A stretch of DNA of 64,000 bases from Staphylococcus sp. M0911 (lineage in GTDB: Bacteria; Bacillota; Bacilli; Staphylococcales; Staphylococcaceae): contig NZ_CP022881.1 in the NCBI RefSeq assembly GCF_003491325.1, positions 434,001 to 498,000 of the forward strand, in the 5' to 3' direction. A program made the translations under genes and the position numbers. Each line of letters begins with the position of its first letter. Within the stretch, counting starts at the first letter, position 1. Shown piece by piece: positions 1-8,600 of the stretch. The notes beneath the pieces were generated by a model. That model ran no database searches and was not told the DNA's origin. It saw only the letters and a list, made by a program, of their open reading frames with translations.

Positions 1-18
1 AGCGTGTTTGTCTTTCAT
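1..18 (-). CDS. thiF: Possible start of thiF, cut by the window edge
   Basis: An ATG on the minus strand at 16-18 opens a frame reading MKDKHA before the window ends, 9 bases after the thiG stop. In Bacillus and several staphylococci thiF, the adenylyltransferase that activates the ThiS C-terminus, follows thiG. Only six codons are visible and no clear ribosome-binding site precedes them, so the name rests on gene order alone. Confidence 0.35.
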
Positions 19-27
19 AACGTGACA

Positions 28-795
28 TTATAAGAAGCCTAAGCCTTCTGTAGGACTTGATGCTTGTGCTGTATATTTTACGGGAATACGACCAGCTTCA
101 TATGACAATCTACCGGCTTGAATACCTAATTTCATAGCTTCGGCCATTTTGACAGGATCTTTAGCTGCAGAGATAGCAGTATTTAATAATATTGCATCAG
201 CACCCAATTCCATTGCTTGACAGGCATCCTTAGGAGAACCAATACCGGCATCTACAATGACAGGGACGTCAGCATTTTGAATAATGTAACTTAAATTAAG
301 TGGATTATTAATACCCCTACCTGTACCAATGGGTGATGCTAATGGCATCACCGCATGGACACCTAATGCTTCTAACTTTTTAGCTAATACAAGATCATTA
401 GAGATATAAGGACAGACGATATACCCTTTTTCTAATAGCACTTTACAAGCTTCATACGTTTCAAACGGGTCAGGTAATAAGGTTTCATCATCACCAATGA
501 CTTCAACTTTAATCATGTCGCATACACCAGCGTGATTTGCAATTTCTGCGATACGGATGGCTTCATCAGCAGTTTTAGCACCTGCAGTGTTAGGAAATGT
601 AATGAAATCTTTTAAGTTCACATTAGCTAGTGGGTTTGGAAGATTTTTATCATATAAATTCATACGTCTTACTGCAAATGTTAATACATTTGTTTCAGCT
701 GCTTTAATTGCTTCGGATTGCGTTTGTTCATTCTCGAATTTACCAGTACCTAATAATAAACGAGATTTCAATTCTAATTGACCTATTTTTAACAT
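28..795 (-). CDS. thiG: Thiazole synthase ThiG
   Basis: ThiG condenses 1-deoxy-D-xylulose 5-phosphate, dehydroglycine and the sulfur carried as ThiS thiocarboxylate into the thiazole phosphate of thiamine; it is a cytosolic TIM-barrel enzyme. The 255-residue protein has the usual length and covers the family from LLLGTGKF near residue 14 to the C-terminal [11 protein letters not shown]. Lys96 in [11 protein letters not shown] matches the lysine that forms a Schiff base with the sugar phosphate. Phosphate-binding glycine segments ([17 protein letters not shown]) are intact. The gene starts one base after the thiS stop; its GGAGGCGG ribosome-binding site is the DNA that encodes the ThiS glycine tail, so translation is probably coupled. 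It lies under the TPP riboswitch at 2763-2855. Confidence 0.95.
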   Translation of the reverse strand: MLKIGQLELKSRLLLGTGKFENEQTQSEAIKAAETNVLTFAVRRMNLYDKNLPNPLANVNLKDFITFPNTAGAKTADEAIRIAEIANHAGVCDMIKVEVIGDDETLLPDPFETYEACKVLLEKGYIVCPYISNDLVLAKKLEALGVHAVMPLASPIGTGRGINNPLNLSYIIQNADVPVIVDAGIGSPKDACQAMELGADAILLNTAISAAKDPVKMAEAMKLGIQAGRLSYEAGRIPVKYTAQASSPTEGLGFL

Positions 796-796
796 T

Positions 797-997
797 TTAT
801 CCGCCTCCTACAAATTCTAATAATTCTAAACGATCATCTTCTCTGACTATTTGATTGTCAAAATCGTCTTGCTTAATTAAAGATTGATTATGTTCAACTA
901 CTACACGCTGAGGGTCTAATTCTAAGGATTCTAATATGCGTGTAATCGAATCTTCATGTTCAAAAGTAAATAAATCTCCGTTAATGATACACTTCAT
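797..997 (-). CDS. thiS: Sulfur carrier protein ThiS
   Basis: ThiS is a ubiquitin-fold sulfur carrier of 66 residues. ThiF adenylates its C-terminal glycine, which is then converted to the thiocarboxylate used by ThiG. The protein ends in LLEFVGGG, giving the required terminal Gly-Gly, and has the typical length. I chose the ATG at 995-997 (protein MKCIINGD) because AGGAGTGAGC lies just upstream; a longer frame beginning at 1168 only extends into thiO. The first 17 bases overlap the end of thiO, and the stop is followed after one base by thiG. Confidence 0.92.
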   Translation of the reverse strand: MKCIINGDLFTFEHEDSITRILESLELDPQRVVVEHNQSLIKQDDFDNQIVREDDRLELLEFVGGG

Positions 998-2096
998 TTT
1001 GCTCACTCCTTGATAAACTAAATGCTGAATAGCTTGTTGGTTTAATTCCTGATAATAACCAATTGGCAATATCTTGACCGATAATAGGGGATAACAGTAT
1101 ACCGTTTCGATAATGACCAGTGATGATAAATAAGCCGTCATCAATTTGATCCATGATAGGTAATTCATATTCTGTGTAAGGTCTTACGCCTGACCATTGT
1201 TTAAGAATATGACTATGCGATAGCTCAGGTATACATTGTTGAGCATGTTTGAGTAACCATGAAATACCTGCGTCACTATTACCAACACTATAATTATTGA
1301 ATTCACTTGTCGCTCCAATTAAGTAGCGATGTTTTTCCTTTGGAACTATATAGCAGCCATTTGTCATGAACACAGTATGATTTAATTTAAGTGAAGGTTG
1401 TTCAACTAATAATACCTCACCTTTAACACCAATCACTTGTCTTGGTATAGCGTAATCTTTTAATAGCTGAGTAGACCAAGCACCACCTGCCACAATTACT
1501 TTTTTAGCGTGAATATCACCATTATTTGTTGTAACTGTGTAAAAACCATTATTGTGATGAATGTGTTTTACTTCTGTTTGATAATAACGATGAACATCGC
1601 GCTGAATTATTGATTGTAATAAAGCTTTAGTATAGTGATTGGCATTGATTTGACCATCCTTTGGAATATATATGGCTAAGTCAGTTGGTTCGACATGACC
1701 ATTTGAAAGGTTAAATAGTTCATCATCTGAGAGTAACTCAACGCTTGGATCTTTTGATTTAAGAAAGGCATATTGTTGAGTTAACCACTTTACGTCTTTG
1801 GTTGATGATGCCATTTTAATTAATCCAGATTGTTGAAATTCAATATCAATACCAGTTTCATGATAGAGGGCATCACTTAATTCTGGGAATAATGACCTAG
1901 ACGCTACTGCTAATTGAAATAATTCACTATCAGTTGTGAACTCATTTTGAGCGCCTAACATGCCACCGGCTTTATAAGAGGCATGCATACCTGGTATATC
2001 TCGGTCTACAATAGCAATATCTAAATGTGATTGACTAAGTTGTCGAGCTATCGACATACCTATAACACCGGAACCAATAATAAGAACATCATGCAT
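981..2096 (-). CDS. thiO: Glycine oxidase ThiO
   Basis: ThiO is an FAD-dependent oxidase that turns glycine into dehydroglycine (iminoglycine) with release of hydrogen peroxide, supplying the C2-N3 unit of the thiazole. The 371-residue protein opens with a Rossmann dinucleotide motif, IIGSGVIGMSIARQL, near residues 6-20, followed by IAIVDRD and the DAO-family segment YKAGGMLGAQ. The C-terminal part has the conserved WSGVRPYTEYELPIMD and HYRNGILLSPIIG, which contact flavin and substrate in this family. It overlaps tenI by 8 bases and thiS by 17, so the operon is tightly coupled. Use of an oxidase rather than the radical-SAM ThiH indicates an aerobic Bacillus-type route. Confidence 0.93.
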   Translation of the reverse strand: MHDVLIIGSGVIGMSIARQLSQSHLDIAIVDRDIPGMHASYKAGGMLGAQNEFTTDSELFQLAVASRSLFPELSDALYHETGIDIEFQQSGLIKMASSTKDVKWLTQQYAFLKSKDPSVELLSDDELFNLSNGHVEPTDLAIYIPKDGQINANHYTKALLQSIIQRDVHRYYQTEVKHIHHNNGFYTVTTNNGDIHAKKVIVAGGAWSTQLLKDYAIPRQVIGVKGEVLLVEQPSLKLNHTVFMTNGCYIVPKEKHRYLIGATSEFNNYSVGNSDAGISWLLKHAQQCIPELSHSHILKQWSGVRPYTEYELPIMDQIDDGLFIITGHYRNGILLSPIIGQDIANWLLSGIKPTSYSAFSLSRSEQNEVYH

Positions 2097-2679
2097 GAGA
2101 ATGCCACTTCCTTTTTAAAGAGTTAATGTCACTAACAGTAGAGGTCATAAAAAATGAAATTGCACATAGACCATCAAATCCTGTAGGTAATTGTGAAATG
2201 GTAGATGGGGAAATACCGCCTATAGCATAAATAGGCATATCAATCTTGAGTACGTCATGAATCTCTTGATTTGTTCGTGGTGGTTCACCTGGGTGCGACG
2301 ACGTAGAGAATATATGACCGAAAAAGACATAATCTAATTGATATGCATGACATTGCTTAACCATTTCAATATTATGCGTTGACATACCGACGATTAACTC
2401 AGGATATTGTTGTTTTATTAAAAATGCGCGTTTGTCATTTTCTTTAAAATGAATACACTGCAAATTTAAAGCTTTGAGTAAGTTAAGATTACTGTGAATC
2501 ATTATTTTATCTTTGGGAAATCCTACTGCAATGAGTCGTGTAATAAATCGTTGTAACGCCAAAGTAGACATAGGCGTTCTAAAGAGTAAGCCATCAATGG
2601 CCGGCTCTATAGTCATAAAATGCTTTAAATCCTGTAATGACAGTTCTTTATAATAAGTTATCGCAATAAATATATACAT
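2089..2679 (-). CDS. tenI: Thiazole tautomerase TenI (ThiE-like fold)
   Basis: TenI aromatises the thiazole product of ThiG to the carboxythiazole phosphate used for coupling; it shares the TIM-barrel of thiamine phosphate synthase ThiE but not its activity. The 196-residue protein has GMSTHNIEMVKQ, the segment DYVFFGHIFSTSSHPG and the phosphate-binding AIGGISPSTISQ typical of TenI/ThiE. The position at the head of tenI-thiO-thiS-thiG and the family features favour TenI over ThiE. Start choice is uncertain: GAGGTG abuts the ATG at 2677-2679, and a GTG sits one codon upstream (2682). It is the first gene after the riboswitch terminator. Confidence 0.86.
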   Translation of the reverse strand: MYIFIAITYYKELSLQDLKHFMTIEPAIDGLLFRTPMSTLALQRFITRLIAVGFPKDKIMIHSNLNLLKALNLQCIHFKENDKRAFLIKQQYPELIVGMSTHNIEMVKQCHAYQLDYVFFGHIFSTSSHPGEPPRTNQEIHDVLKIDMPIYAIGGISPSTISQLPTGFDGLCAISFFMTSTVSDINSLKRKWHSHA

Positions 2680-2694
2680 CACCTCAACAAAAAA

Positions 2695-2727
2695 AACGCT
2701 ATTTCCACATAGTAGGGAAATAGCGTT
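2695..2727 (-). terminator. Riboswitch-controlled intrinsic terminator ahead of tenI
   Basis: On the minus strand a 12-bp perfect stem (2716-2727 with 2695-2706), a 9-base loop and a run of about nine T residues lie between the TPP aptamer and tenI. This is the expression platform expected of a Firmicutes transcription-terminating thi-box riboswitch. Confidence 0.9.
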
Positions 2728-2762
2728 AAATTGCTAATGAGTACTTTAAATTCATAGCTATG

Positions 2763-2855
2763 CCACTTCCCTACGCCAGTACAAACTGGATCAGGTTCTA
2801 GGAATTATAAAGTCACATCTTTACTCTCAGCCTTAAACAAAGGCACTTCCAGTGG
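2763..2855 (-). promoter_or_regulatory. TPP (thi-box) riboswitch aptamer
   Basis: Reading the minus strand, the region has the hallmarks of the TPP aptamer: the conserved CTGAGA element, then ACCTGATC-type CCTGATCCAG, and GCGTAGGGAA at the 3' side. The closing P1 helix is CCACT (2851-2855) with AGTGG (2763-2767). It sits in the leader of tenI-thiO-thiS-thiG and ends about 35 bases before an intrinsic terminator. By the known mechanism, bound thiamine pyrophosphate should favour termination and shut the thiazole genes down. Confidence 0.96.
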
Positions 2856-2867
2856 GTTTATTATTAA

Positions 2868-2894
2868 ATTGTATTGATGGAATAGCGCTTTCAA
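2868..2894 (-). promoter_or_regulatory. Putative thi operon promoter with overlapping cre-like site
   Basis: On the minus strand TTGAAA (2889-2894) and TACAAT (2868-2873) are separated by 15 bases, which is short but would place the start near 2861, just ahead of the aptamer. The same stretch contains TGAAAGCGCTATTC (2880-2893), 12 of 14 matches to the CcpA cre consensus TGWAARCGYTWWCA. Both calls are by eye. Confidence 0.42.
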
Positions 2895-3101
2895 TTTACA
2901 TACAGTTTACTATTTTTTAGTGTCGGTATCAAACATGGCAACCATCTATAATTAGCTTTTAATGAAAAATAAGTACATGTAAATAATCAATTTAGATGAA
3001 GATGTAAATGAAATTGAATCGCTTATTTAAATAGTGAAAATTAAATGTAAGTATTGTTAATTTTTATTGAATAAATTGTGAATATTTTTTTAATTTTATA
3101 T

Positions 3102-3115
3102 TGTAACCGTTTCCA
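3102..3115 (+). promoter_or_regulatory. cre-like site upstream of the sugar-acid MFS gene
   Basis: TGTAACCGTTTCCA fits the loose cre pattern TGWNANCGNTNNCA completely and lies just upstream of a TATAAT box at 3127-3132. CcpA binding here would repress the transporter on preferred sugars. Confidence 0.5.
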
Positions 3116-3137
3116 TTTCGTGCTATTATAATAAAAA

Positions 3138-3151
3138 TTGTAGCGCTACAA
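3138..3151. promoter_or_regulatory. Perfect 14-bp palindrome, likely operator
   Basis: TTGTAGCGCTACAA is a perfect inverted repeat starting six bases after the TATAAT box (3127-3132), so it overlaps the expected transcription start. The central CG and the position resemble LacI- or GntR-type operators. No regulator gene is adjacent, so the binding protein is unknown. Confidence 0.55.
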
Positions 3152-3259
3152 GAATTTAATAGATGTGTGATTAGAAGTTAAACAGTCATCATTAGGAATT
3201 TCTGAAACTTAACGACAACACATAGAAACAACATATCATTATGGGAAGTAGGAAAAGAA

Positions 3260-4534
3260 ATGAATAAAAAAAGAAGTAACGTTCGTTGGTTTTTTGCGAT
3301 TGCATTCTTTCTCATTGGCGTTATAGCCTATATGGATAGATCTAATATCTCATATATTGCAGTACCAATGATGGAAGATTTACATTTAACAAAAACACAA
3401 TTTGGTTTATTAGCGTCATTTTTCTCATTAGGTTATGCGTTAATGCAAGTACCTTCAGGGATGTTAGCAGAGAAATTTGGACCTCGTAAGATGATTACGA
3501 TTGCTTTAGTATGGTGGAGTGCTTTCACAATTCTCACAGGTATGATTAAGCATCATGGTTTATTATATTTTGTTAGATTTTTATTTGGTGTGGGAGAAGC
3601 ACCTATGTATCCGTCTAATGCAGTGTTCAATTCTTATTGGTTTGCTAAAAATGAAAAAGGAAGAGCATCAAGTGCGTTATTAGCAGGTTCATATTTTGGT
3701 CCTGTATTAGCACCGATTGTCACGATTGCAATTGTTAATGCATTTAATTGGCAAGCTGTCTTTTATATTTTTGGTGCAGTCGGCATTGTGATGGCAGTAC
3801 TTTGGGCGATTATTGCTAAAGACTTACCTGAACAACACAAAATGGTCAATGAAGCCGAAAAACGATTTATTACTGAACATAGAGACATTGTAGATACTGA
3901 TAAATCATTACCACCTTGGAAACGTTTCTTAACACACTTTAGTTTTTATGCCATTGCGATTCAGTACTTTGTAGTACAATTCGTTATTACATTATTCTTA
4001 ATTTGGTTACCAACATATTTAACAGAACAATACCATGTTGATTTCAAAGATATGTCAATCAGCTCATTGCCATGGTTATTAATGTTCTTCTTAATTTTAT
4101 CTGGTGGCGCGATTTCAGATAAGATTTTAAATACTGGTAAATCTCGTTTCGTCGCGCGTGGCGTAATTGCGATTCTTGGATTTGTAGTCTTTTCAATATC
4201 AATCTTTTTTGCAGTACATACTGAAAACTTATATGTTACTATATTCTGGTTATCTCTTGGTTTAGGTGGCGTCGGTATGTCTATGGGTATGAGTTGGGCA
4301 GCAGCGACAGACTTAGGTCGTAACTTCTCTGGTACAGTATCAGGTTGGATGAACTTATGGGGGAACATTGGTGCTTTAACAAGTCCATTTTTAGCAGGTG
4401 CATTTGTTGAACAACTTGGTTGGAGTATGACGTTCCAATTATTAATTATTCCAGCAATATTAGCGATTATCATGTGGTTCTTCGTTAAACCAGATCAACC
4501 ATTAGTCATAGATGAACATCAATCAGTTAAATAG
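3260..4534 (+). CDS. MFS transporter, anion:cation symporter family (hexuronate/sugar-acid type)
   Basis: A 424-residue integral membrane protein with 12 predicted segments. The N-terminus FFLIGVIAYMDRSNISYIAVP, broken as AYMDRSNISY, and the following PSGMLAEKFGPRK loop are typical of the anion:cation symporter branch that includes ExuT, GudP and DgoT, which import hexuronates, glucarate or galactonate with protons. A cytoplasmic loop near residues 185-225 separates the two six-helix halves. The start ATG follows AGGAAA. It stands alone between the thi operon and a strong terminator; the exact substrate cannot be told because no catabolic genes adjoin it. Regulation is suggested by a cre-like site and a palindrome upstream. 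Confidence 0.82.
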   Translation: MNKKRSNVRWFFAIAFFLIGVIAYMDRSNISYIAVPMMEDLHLTKTQFGLLASFFSLGYALMQVPSGMLAEKFGPRKMITIALVWWSAFTILTGMIKHHGLLYFVRFLFGVGEAPMYPSNAVFNSYWFAKNEKGRASSALLAGSYFGPVLAPIVTIAIVNAFNWQAVFYIFGAVGIVMAVLWAIIAKDLPEQHKMVNEAEKRFITEHRDIVDTDKSLPPWKRFLTHFSFYAIAIQYFVVQFVITLFLIWLPTYLTEQYHVDFKDMSISSLPWLLMFFLILSGGAISDKILNTGKSRFVARGVIAILGFVVFSISIFFAVHTENLYVTIFWLSLGLGGVGMSMGMSWAAATDLGRNFSGTVSGWMNLWGNIGALTSPFLAGAFVEQLGWSMTFQLLIIPAILAIIMWFFVKPDQPLVIDEHQSVK

Positions 4535-4552
4535 TTTGTTGGTTTTAAATCC

Positions 4553-4614
4553 AAGCAATAAATGAGTATAAATAAGGTTTCAATACCTTGTGTCAAACTC
4601 ATTTATTGCTTTTT
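4553..4614 (+). terminator. Intrinsic terminator after the MFS gene
   Basis: A perfect 15-bp stem (4553-4567 with 4597-4611) encloses a small second hairpin and runs into a T tract. Confidence 0.88.
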
Positions 4615-4660
4615 ATATTTTAATAAGTGCATAATTATTGTATAGGAAGGTGTGATTCGA

Positions 4661-4948
4661 ATGATGATAATTAATGCAAAAATAAAAATATCAGAAGAAA
4701 AACGTGATGAATATTTAAAACTTATGGAACATTTAGTTTCCGAATCAAGAAAAGAGGAAGGCGTATTATTCTATAGCCATTATGAAGATGTGCAAGATAG
4801 AAATACATTTATCGTAGTGGAGAACTATGTAGATGAAGCGGCTATTAAATCACATAATGAGTCTGAACATTTACAAATGTTCAAAAATGAAATTGGTAAC
4901 TTTGTCGTAGAAGCACCAGTGATTGAAGTGGCTCAACAAGTCAAATAA
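4661..4948 (+). CDS. Antibiotic biosynthesis monooxygenase (ABM) domain protein, YgiN-like
   Basis: A cytosolic 95-residue protein with one ferredoxin-like ABM domain: MIINAKIKI at the start, EEGVLFYSHYEDVQD in the middle and HNESEHLQMFKNEIG near the end, as in YgiN-type putative quinol monooxygenases. The family usually works as a dimer and may act on quinols or reactive aromatics; its role in staphylococci is not settled. I place the start at ATG 4661, ten bases after AGGAAGG; an in-frame GTG at 4652 is too close to that site. It is transcribed alone, with the FUSC-type exporter gene some 200 bases downstream. Confidence 0.78.
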   Translation: MMIINAKIKISEEKRDEYLKLMEHLVSESRKEEGVLFYSHYEDVQDRNTFIVVENYVDEAAIKSHNESEHLQMFKNEIGNFVVEAPVIEVAQQVK

Positions 4949-4999
4949 ATATTTATATCGGTATAAAGGGAATTAGTCATCAAACAAAAAGAAAAGTGT

Positions 5000-5153
5000 T
5001 ATAATAGTTTTTGTGTTTTGATGAATTGCAAGCAATACATCCGATAAATTAACGCCATAGAGAGCGGAATAAAGCTGATTTCAAAATTGAAATGAGAACC
5101 TTTCCGTTCTCTTATTTATGTTCAAATAATAAAAATAGAAAGGAGAGCATGTT
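5000..5153 (+). promoter_or_regulatory. Long, possibly structured leader of the FUSC gene
   Basis: A TATAAT at 5000-5005 (poor -35) would give a leader of about 140 bases. It contains an imperfect hairpin joining AGAGCGGAA near 5061 to TTCCGTTCTCT near 5103. No T tract follows. I do not recognise a known riboswitch class, and the promoter call is weak. Confidence 0.35.
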
Positions 5154-7076
5154 TTGAAGAGTTTCTTAAAGACAGTATTTTATTTTAATCGATCTAAGAT
5201 TGATACGTTTAAAGGGATCAGACAAGGTTTACTAATGATTATACCTGCGTTATTAGGTTATTATTTTGGATTTTTCTCATTTGGTTTACTTATTGCTACT
5301 GGTACTTTAGCGCATATTTATGTTTTTAAAGGATCGCCACAATCTATGATTAGAACGGTGGTACTTTGTTCGTTAGCTTTCGCAGTTTGTATGATATTAG
5401 GGACATTGACAGCTGCCCAACCACTCATTTTTGGTATTTTACTACTAGTTGTAACGGTGGTGCCATTTTATATATTCACAGCATTAAAAATTGCTGGCCC
5501 ATCATCAACATTCTTCATCGTGACATTTTGTTTACCAATGAACTTACCCATTGCACCTGATCAAGCATTAGTGAGAGGTCTTGGTATTCTTATTGGTGGT
5601 GCATTTGCAACATTAGTCGTAATCCTAACCGTATATATGAAAAAAGAAAGAACTGAAGACAGTGCCATTAATTCGGACTTTAAAGTAATTCAAGATTTAA
5701 TGAAAAATTACAATGAGCCAGAAGAATTTAAGAAAGTGGCTACATCTGCAGTATCTGCCTTTAAAGCATCTGACAAATTACTCATCACATCATCTTCTAG
5801 TAATGGTAAGTTAAGTACAAGATTTCAAAAGTTACTATTACTACATACGTCAGCACAAGGTATTTACTCAGAATTACTCGAATTAAATGAAAAGGGCACA
5901 CGCCCATTACCAAATGAACTGATTGAAATGTTAGATTTTATCATTGATAAGATACGTCATCCATCTAGTAACCATCAAACATGGAAAAAAGAAGTAGATG
6001 TAAGTCCAGAATTTGAAAACTTAATCAGTCATATATTAAAAATTGACGAAATTGCTCACGCAGATTCTGAACATTTAGAACATGAGGCAAACATCCGTAA
6101 ACCTCTATATAGCAAGCGTATTATACAAAATTTAACGTTAGATTCACTCGTGTTTAGAAACACATTACGATATACAGTAATCATTGCAGTGGCTATCTTT
6201 GTAGCTTTATTCTTTGGATTTGATAAAGCATATTGGATTCCGCTTTCTGCACATACTTTATTATTAGGAACATCAACGATTCACACATTAGAACGAGGTA
6301 TGGCCAGAAGTTTAGGTACGTTACTGGGTGTAGTAGTACTGTCAGGTATTTTAGCCTTCACGGTACCAGCACCATTAGCAGTGATATTAATGGGCTTCGG
6401 TGCGATGATGACAGAAGCATTTGTCGGTGTTAACTATACATTTGCAGTTATATTTATTACGATACAAGTTATCTTATTGAATGGTTTGGCATCACAAAAC
6501 TTATCCATATCCATTGCCTTCCCGCGTATTGTTGACGTGGCTATGGGGGTTGCCATTGCATTACTTGGTTTATTTATACTAGGACAACGTACGGCATCCG
6601 CATTATTACCGAACACCATAGCAGATGTTGTGAGACAAGAAGCGAAATTTTTCCATTATTTATTCTCCAGCAATGAATATAAAAATGAGGAACAAGAAAA
6701 ACATTTAAATCTAATCTTATCAGTAAGATTAAACAATATGACACAAATGTATAACGCAGCAAACGGTGAATTGTTTAGTAATAAATCAGTCATTCAATAT
6801 TACTACCCAAGTATATTCGCCTTAGAAGAAATTAGTTTTATGTTAAGTAGAGCCTTAAATGATAAAAATCGAACAAGAATTGACGATCAACAAATGGGCG
6901 AATACTTAGCTATCTTTGAAAATATTGCTAAGCATTTTGAATTACACTCTCATTTAGAAGTGAAAGATTTAACCGATTTACCACAATATAATTATATTAA
7001 GTCAGGCTTAATGAAGATTCAAAATAATAGTCAAAAAGAACGTAAAGATGCAAGTGAAACACTAGCATTTGCTTAA
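5154..7076 (+). CDS. FUSC / aromatic acid exporter (ArAE) family membrane protein
   Basis: A 640-residue inner-membrane protein with the two-part layout of the FUSC/ArAE family: about six hydrophobic segments at residues 20-165, a soluble, largely helical region to about 335, a second membrane block at 340-480 beginning RYTVIIAVAIFVALFFG, and a hydrophilic helical tail. Relatives export aromatic carboxylates or related compounds, but no substrate can be assigned here. The start is TTG 5154, preceded by AAGGAGAG; an ATG a few bases upstream is out of frame. It appears to be expressed alone from its own leader, with the DUF2188 gene 120 bases downstream. Confidence 0.8.
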   Translation: MKSFLKTVFYFNRSKIDTFKGIRQGLLMIIPALLGYYFGFFSFGLLIATGTLAHIYVFKGSPQSMIRTVVLCSLAFAVCMILGTLTAAQPLIFGILLLVVTVVPFYIFTALKIAGPSSTFFIVTFCLPMNLPIAPDQALVRGLGILIGGAFATLVVILTVYMKKERTEDSAINSDFKVIQDLMKNYNEPEEFKKVATSAVSAFKASDKLLITSSSSNGKLSTRFQKLLLLHTSAQGIYSELLELNEKGTRPLPNELIEMLDFIIDKIRHPSSNHQTWKKEVDVSPEFENLISHILKIDEIAHADSEHLEHEANIRKPLYSKRIIQNLTLDSLVFRNTLRYTVIIAVAIFVALFFGFDKAYWIPLSAHTLLLGTSTIHTLERGMARSLGTLLGVVVLSGILAFTVPAPLAVILMGFGAMMTEAFVGVNYTFAVIFITIQVILLNGLASQNLSISIAFPRIVDVAMGVAIALLGLFILGQRTASALLPNTIADVVRQEAKFFHYLFSSNEYKNEEQEKHLNLILSVRLNNMTQMYNAANGELFSNKSVIQYYYPSIFALEEISFMLSRALNDKNRTRIDDQQMGEYLAIFENIAKHFELHSHLEVKDLTDLPQYNYIKSGLMKIQNNSQKERKDASETLAFA

Positions 7077-7197
7077 GTTTGCGAATGATTAGTCAGTCTG
7101 AGGGTTGTCTAACGTCAGAGTCCGGTCATGGTGATTGAATAGTTGAAAAGAGTGGTAAAGATAACTATCACACGCATTAACTAGGAGATGAAATGCA

Positions 7198-7611
7198 ATG
7201 CCTTGGACTATGGAAGATTATCCTCAAAGCCTAAAGAATTTAGACAAATTAGAACGAAAAAAAGCAATTGATATTGCTAATGCTATGCTAAAAGATGGCT
7301 ATAAGGAGTCAGATGTGATTCCAATAGCTACGCAACAAGCTGAAAAATGGTATAAACAAGCATCTGAAGACGAACTAGAAGAACTTAAAAATAAACATAT
7401 CACACAGCATCAACAAGACAAGTCAGCCCAACCGGAATTAAATGAAAAGCCAGTTCATGTATATTTCGAAGATGGTGAGTGGAAAGTAAAAACAGAAGAT
7501 GCAAAACAAGCATCTGAAACATTTAAGTATAAAAAAGATGCAATAAAACGTGCGCAACACATTGCAGATAACAAAGATACTAAAGTAGTGGAACATCAAA
7601 AAGATGAATAA
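7198..7611 (+). CDS. DUF2188-type small cytosolic protein
   Basis: A hydrophilic, lysine-rich 137-residue protein. The N-terminal part (MPWTMEDYPQSLKNLDK, helices to about 70) resembles the YdaT-like segment found in staphylococcal and Bacillus homologues; after a linker rich in Gln and Lys, residues 84-132 form a DUF2188-like domain with VHVYFEDGEWKVK and KYKKDAIKRAQHIADN. DUF2188 proteins are small and of unknown function, often stress-related by expression. No signal peptide or membrane segment is present. AGGAGATG precedes the ATG. A perfect terminator follows directly. Confidence 0.75.
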   Translation: MPWTMEDYPQSLKNLDKLERKKAIDIANAMLKDGYKESDVIPIATQQAEKWYKQASEDELEELKNKHITQHQQDKSAQPELNEKPVHVYFEDGEWKVKTEDAKQASETFKYKKDAIKRAQHIADNKDTKVVEHQKDE

Positions 7612-7617
7612 ATGACT

Positions 7618-7652
7618 AATCAGGCTATCTCTATATCAGGGATAGCCTGATT
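7618..7652 (+). terminator. Intrinsic terminator after the DUF2188 gene
   Basis: Perfect 12-bp stem AATCAGGCTATC with its complement (7641-7652) and an 11-base loop, followed by a short T-rich stretch. Confidence 0.85.
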
Positions 7653-7745
7653 TATTGTTTACGACTAAAGTAGGGAATGCAATTGTTTCTTATTCTCATT
7701 GAACTTCGATATAATGAAGGGGATAAAAGAGATGGAGGAAATCAT

Positions 7746-8444
7746 ATGTATGTAGAGAGAAAACCATCATTATACCTTGAAGACTTGAGATACGAATTTA
7801 AAAATAGTTTAAGTGCTATTCAAAATGGTGATGAGGCATTTGATATTTTAGTAGGATTTGTTGAACTCGATCACATTTATTCATCCGCACTTAAAGAAAT
7901 AAGTACTAAGTTAAGCATTTTAGATGATAATTTCAATCATAGATATAAACATAATCCCATACACCATATGGAACGACGTGTTAAAGAGATGGGGAGTTTA
8001 GTTAAGAAACTTAAACGGAAAGGTTTAGACATTAGTGCACAAAGTGCTAGAGATCACATTATGGATATCGCTGGTATTAGAGTGATATGTAATTATATGG
8101 ATGATATTTATGTTATTGAAGAGATGTTATTAAAACAGGAAGACGTCAAATTAATTAAGCGCAAAGATTATATTGAACATCCTAAAGAAAATGGTTATCG
8201 CAGCTTACATATTGTGGTATCGATTCCAGTATTCTTAGCAGATTCTGTAGAAATTATTCCAGTAGAAATTCAAATTAGAACCATTGGTATGGACATGTGG
8301 GCGAGTCTAGAACATAAAATACGTTATAAAAATAATGCCAATACTGAAAAATATAAAGGACTATTAGAACAATGTGCAACAGAGATTACCGATGTAGAAA
8401 GTAAGATGCAACAGATTCATACCGAAATATCTAAGGATGATTAA
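7746..8444 (+). CDS. relP: Small alarmone synthetase RelP, (p)ppGpp synthetase
   Basis: RelP transfers pyrophosphate from ATP to GDP or GTP, making (p)ppGpp in the cytosol without ribosome sensing. The 232-residue protein contains only the RelA/SpoT synthetase domain: ERRVKEM for nucleotide binding, [11 protein letters not shown], the substrate loop [17 protein letters not shown], and [19 protein letters not shown] carrying the catalytic Glu. There is no hydrolase, TGS or ACT domain. I place the start at ATG 7746 behind GGAGG rather than 69 bases upstream. It closely resembles S. aureus RelP as I recall it, rather than RelQ, and in S. aureus relP also lies near the gluconate genes. A TATAAT at 7710-7715 marks a likely promoter; relP in S. 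aureus responds to cell-wall stress. Confidence 0.92.
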   Translation: MYVERKPSLYLEDLRYEFKNSLSAIQNGDEAFDILVGFVELDHIYSSALKEISTKLSILDDNFNHRYKHNPIHHMERRVKEMGSLVKKLKRKGLDISAQSARDHIMDIAGIRVICNYMDDIYVIEEMLLKQEDVKLIKRKDYIEHPKENGYRSLHIVVSIPVFLADSVEIIPVEIQIRTIGMDMWASLEHKIRYKNNANTEKYKGLLEQCATEITDVESKMQQIHTEISKDD

Positions 8445-8468
8445 CGTCACCCTTAAAGAAAGGTGAAT

Positions 8469-8520
8469 AAAGTAGTAGGTCGCCAATTTACTAAAACATG
8501 ACGACTTACTACTTATTTTT
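8469..8520 (+). terminator. Intrinsic terminator after relP
   Basis: A 13-bp stem with one wobble pair (AAGTAGTAGGTCG with CGACTTACTACTT) and an ATTTTT tail. Confidence 0.85.
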
Positions 8521-8600
8521 ATGTAAAAAGGATTTTAATTAAAGTAATATGATAAAATATTTAATATATATAATATGATTTTTAGAATTAGAGGGTTAAG

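Noticed and set aside
3961-4473. 170-residue open frame on the minus strand inside the MFS transporter gene
   Set aside because: Entirely antisense to a clear membrane protein gene; sequence is Pro/Asn/Ile-rich without family features and has no ribosome-binding site.
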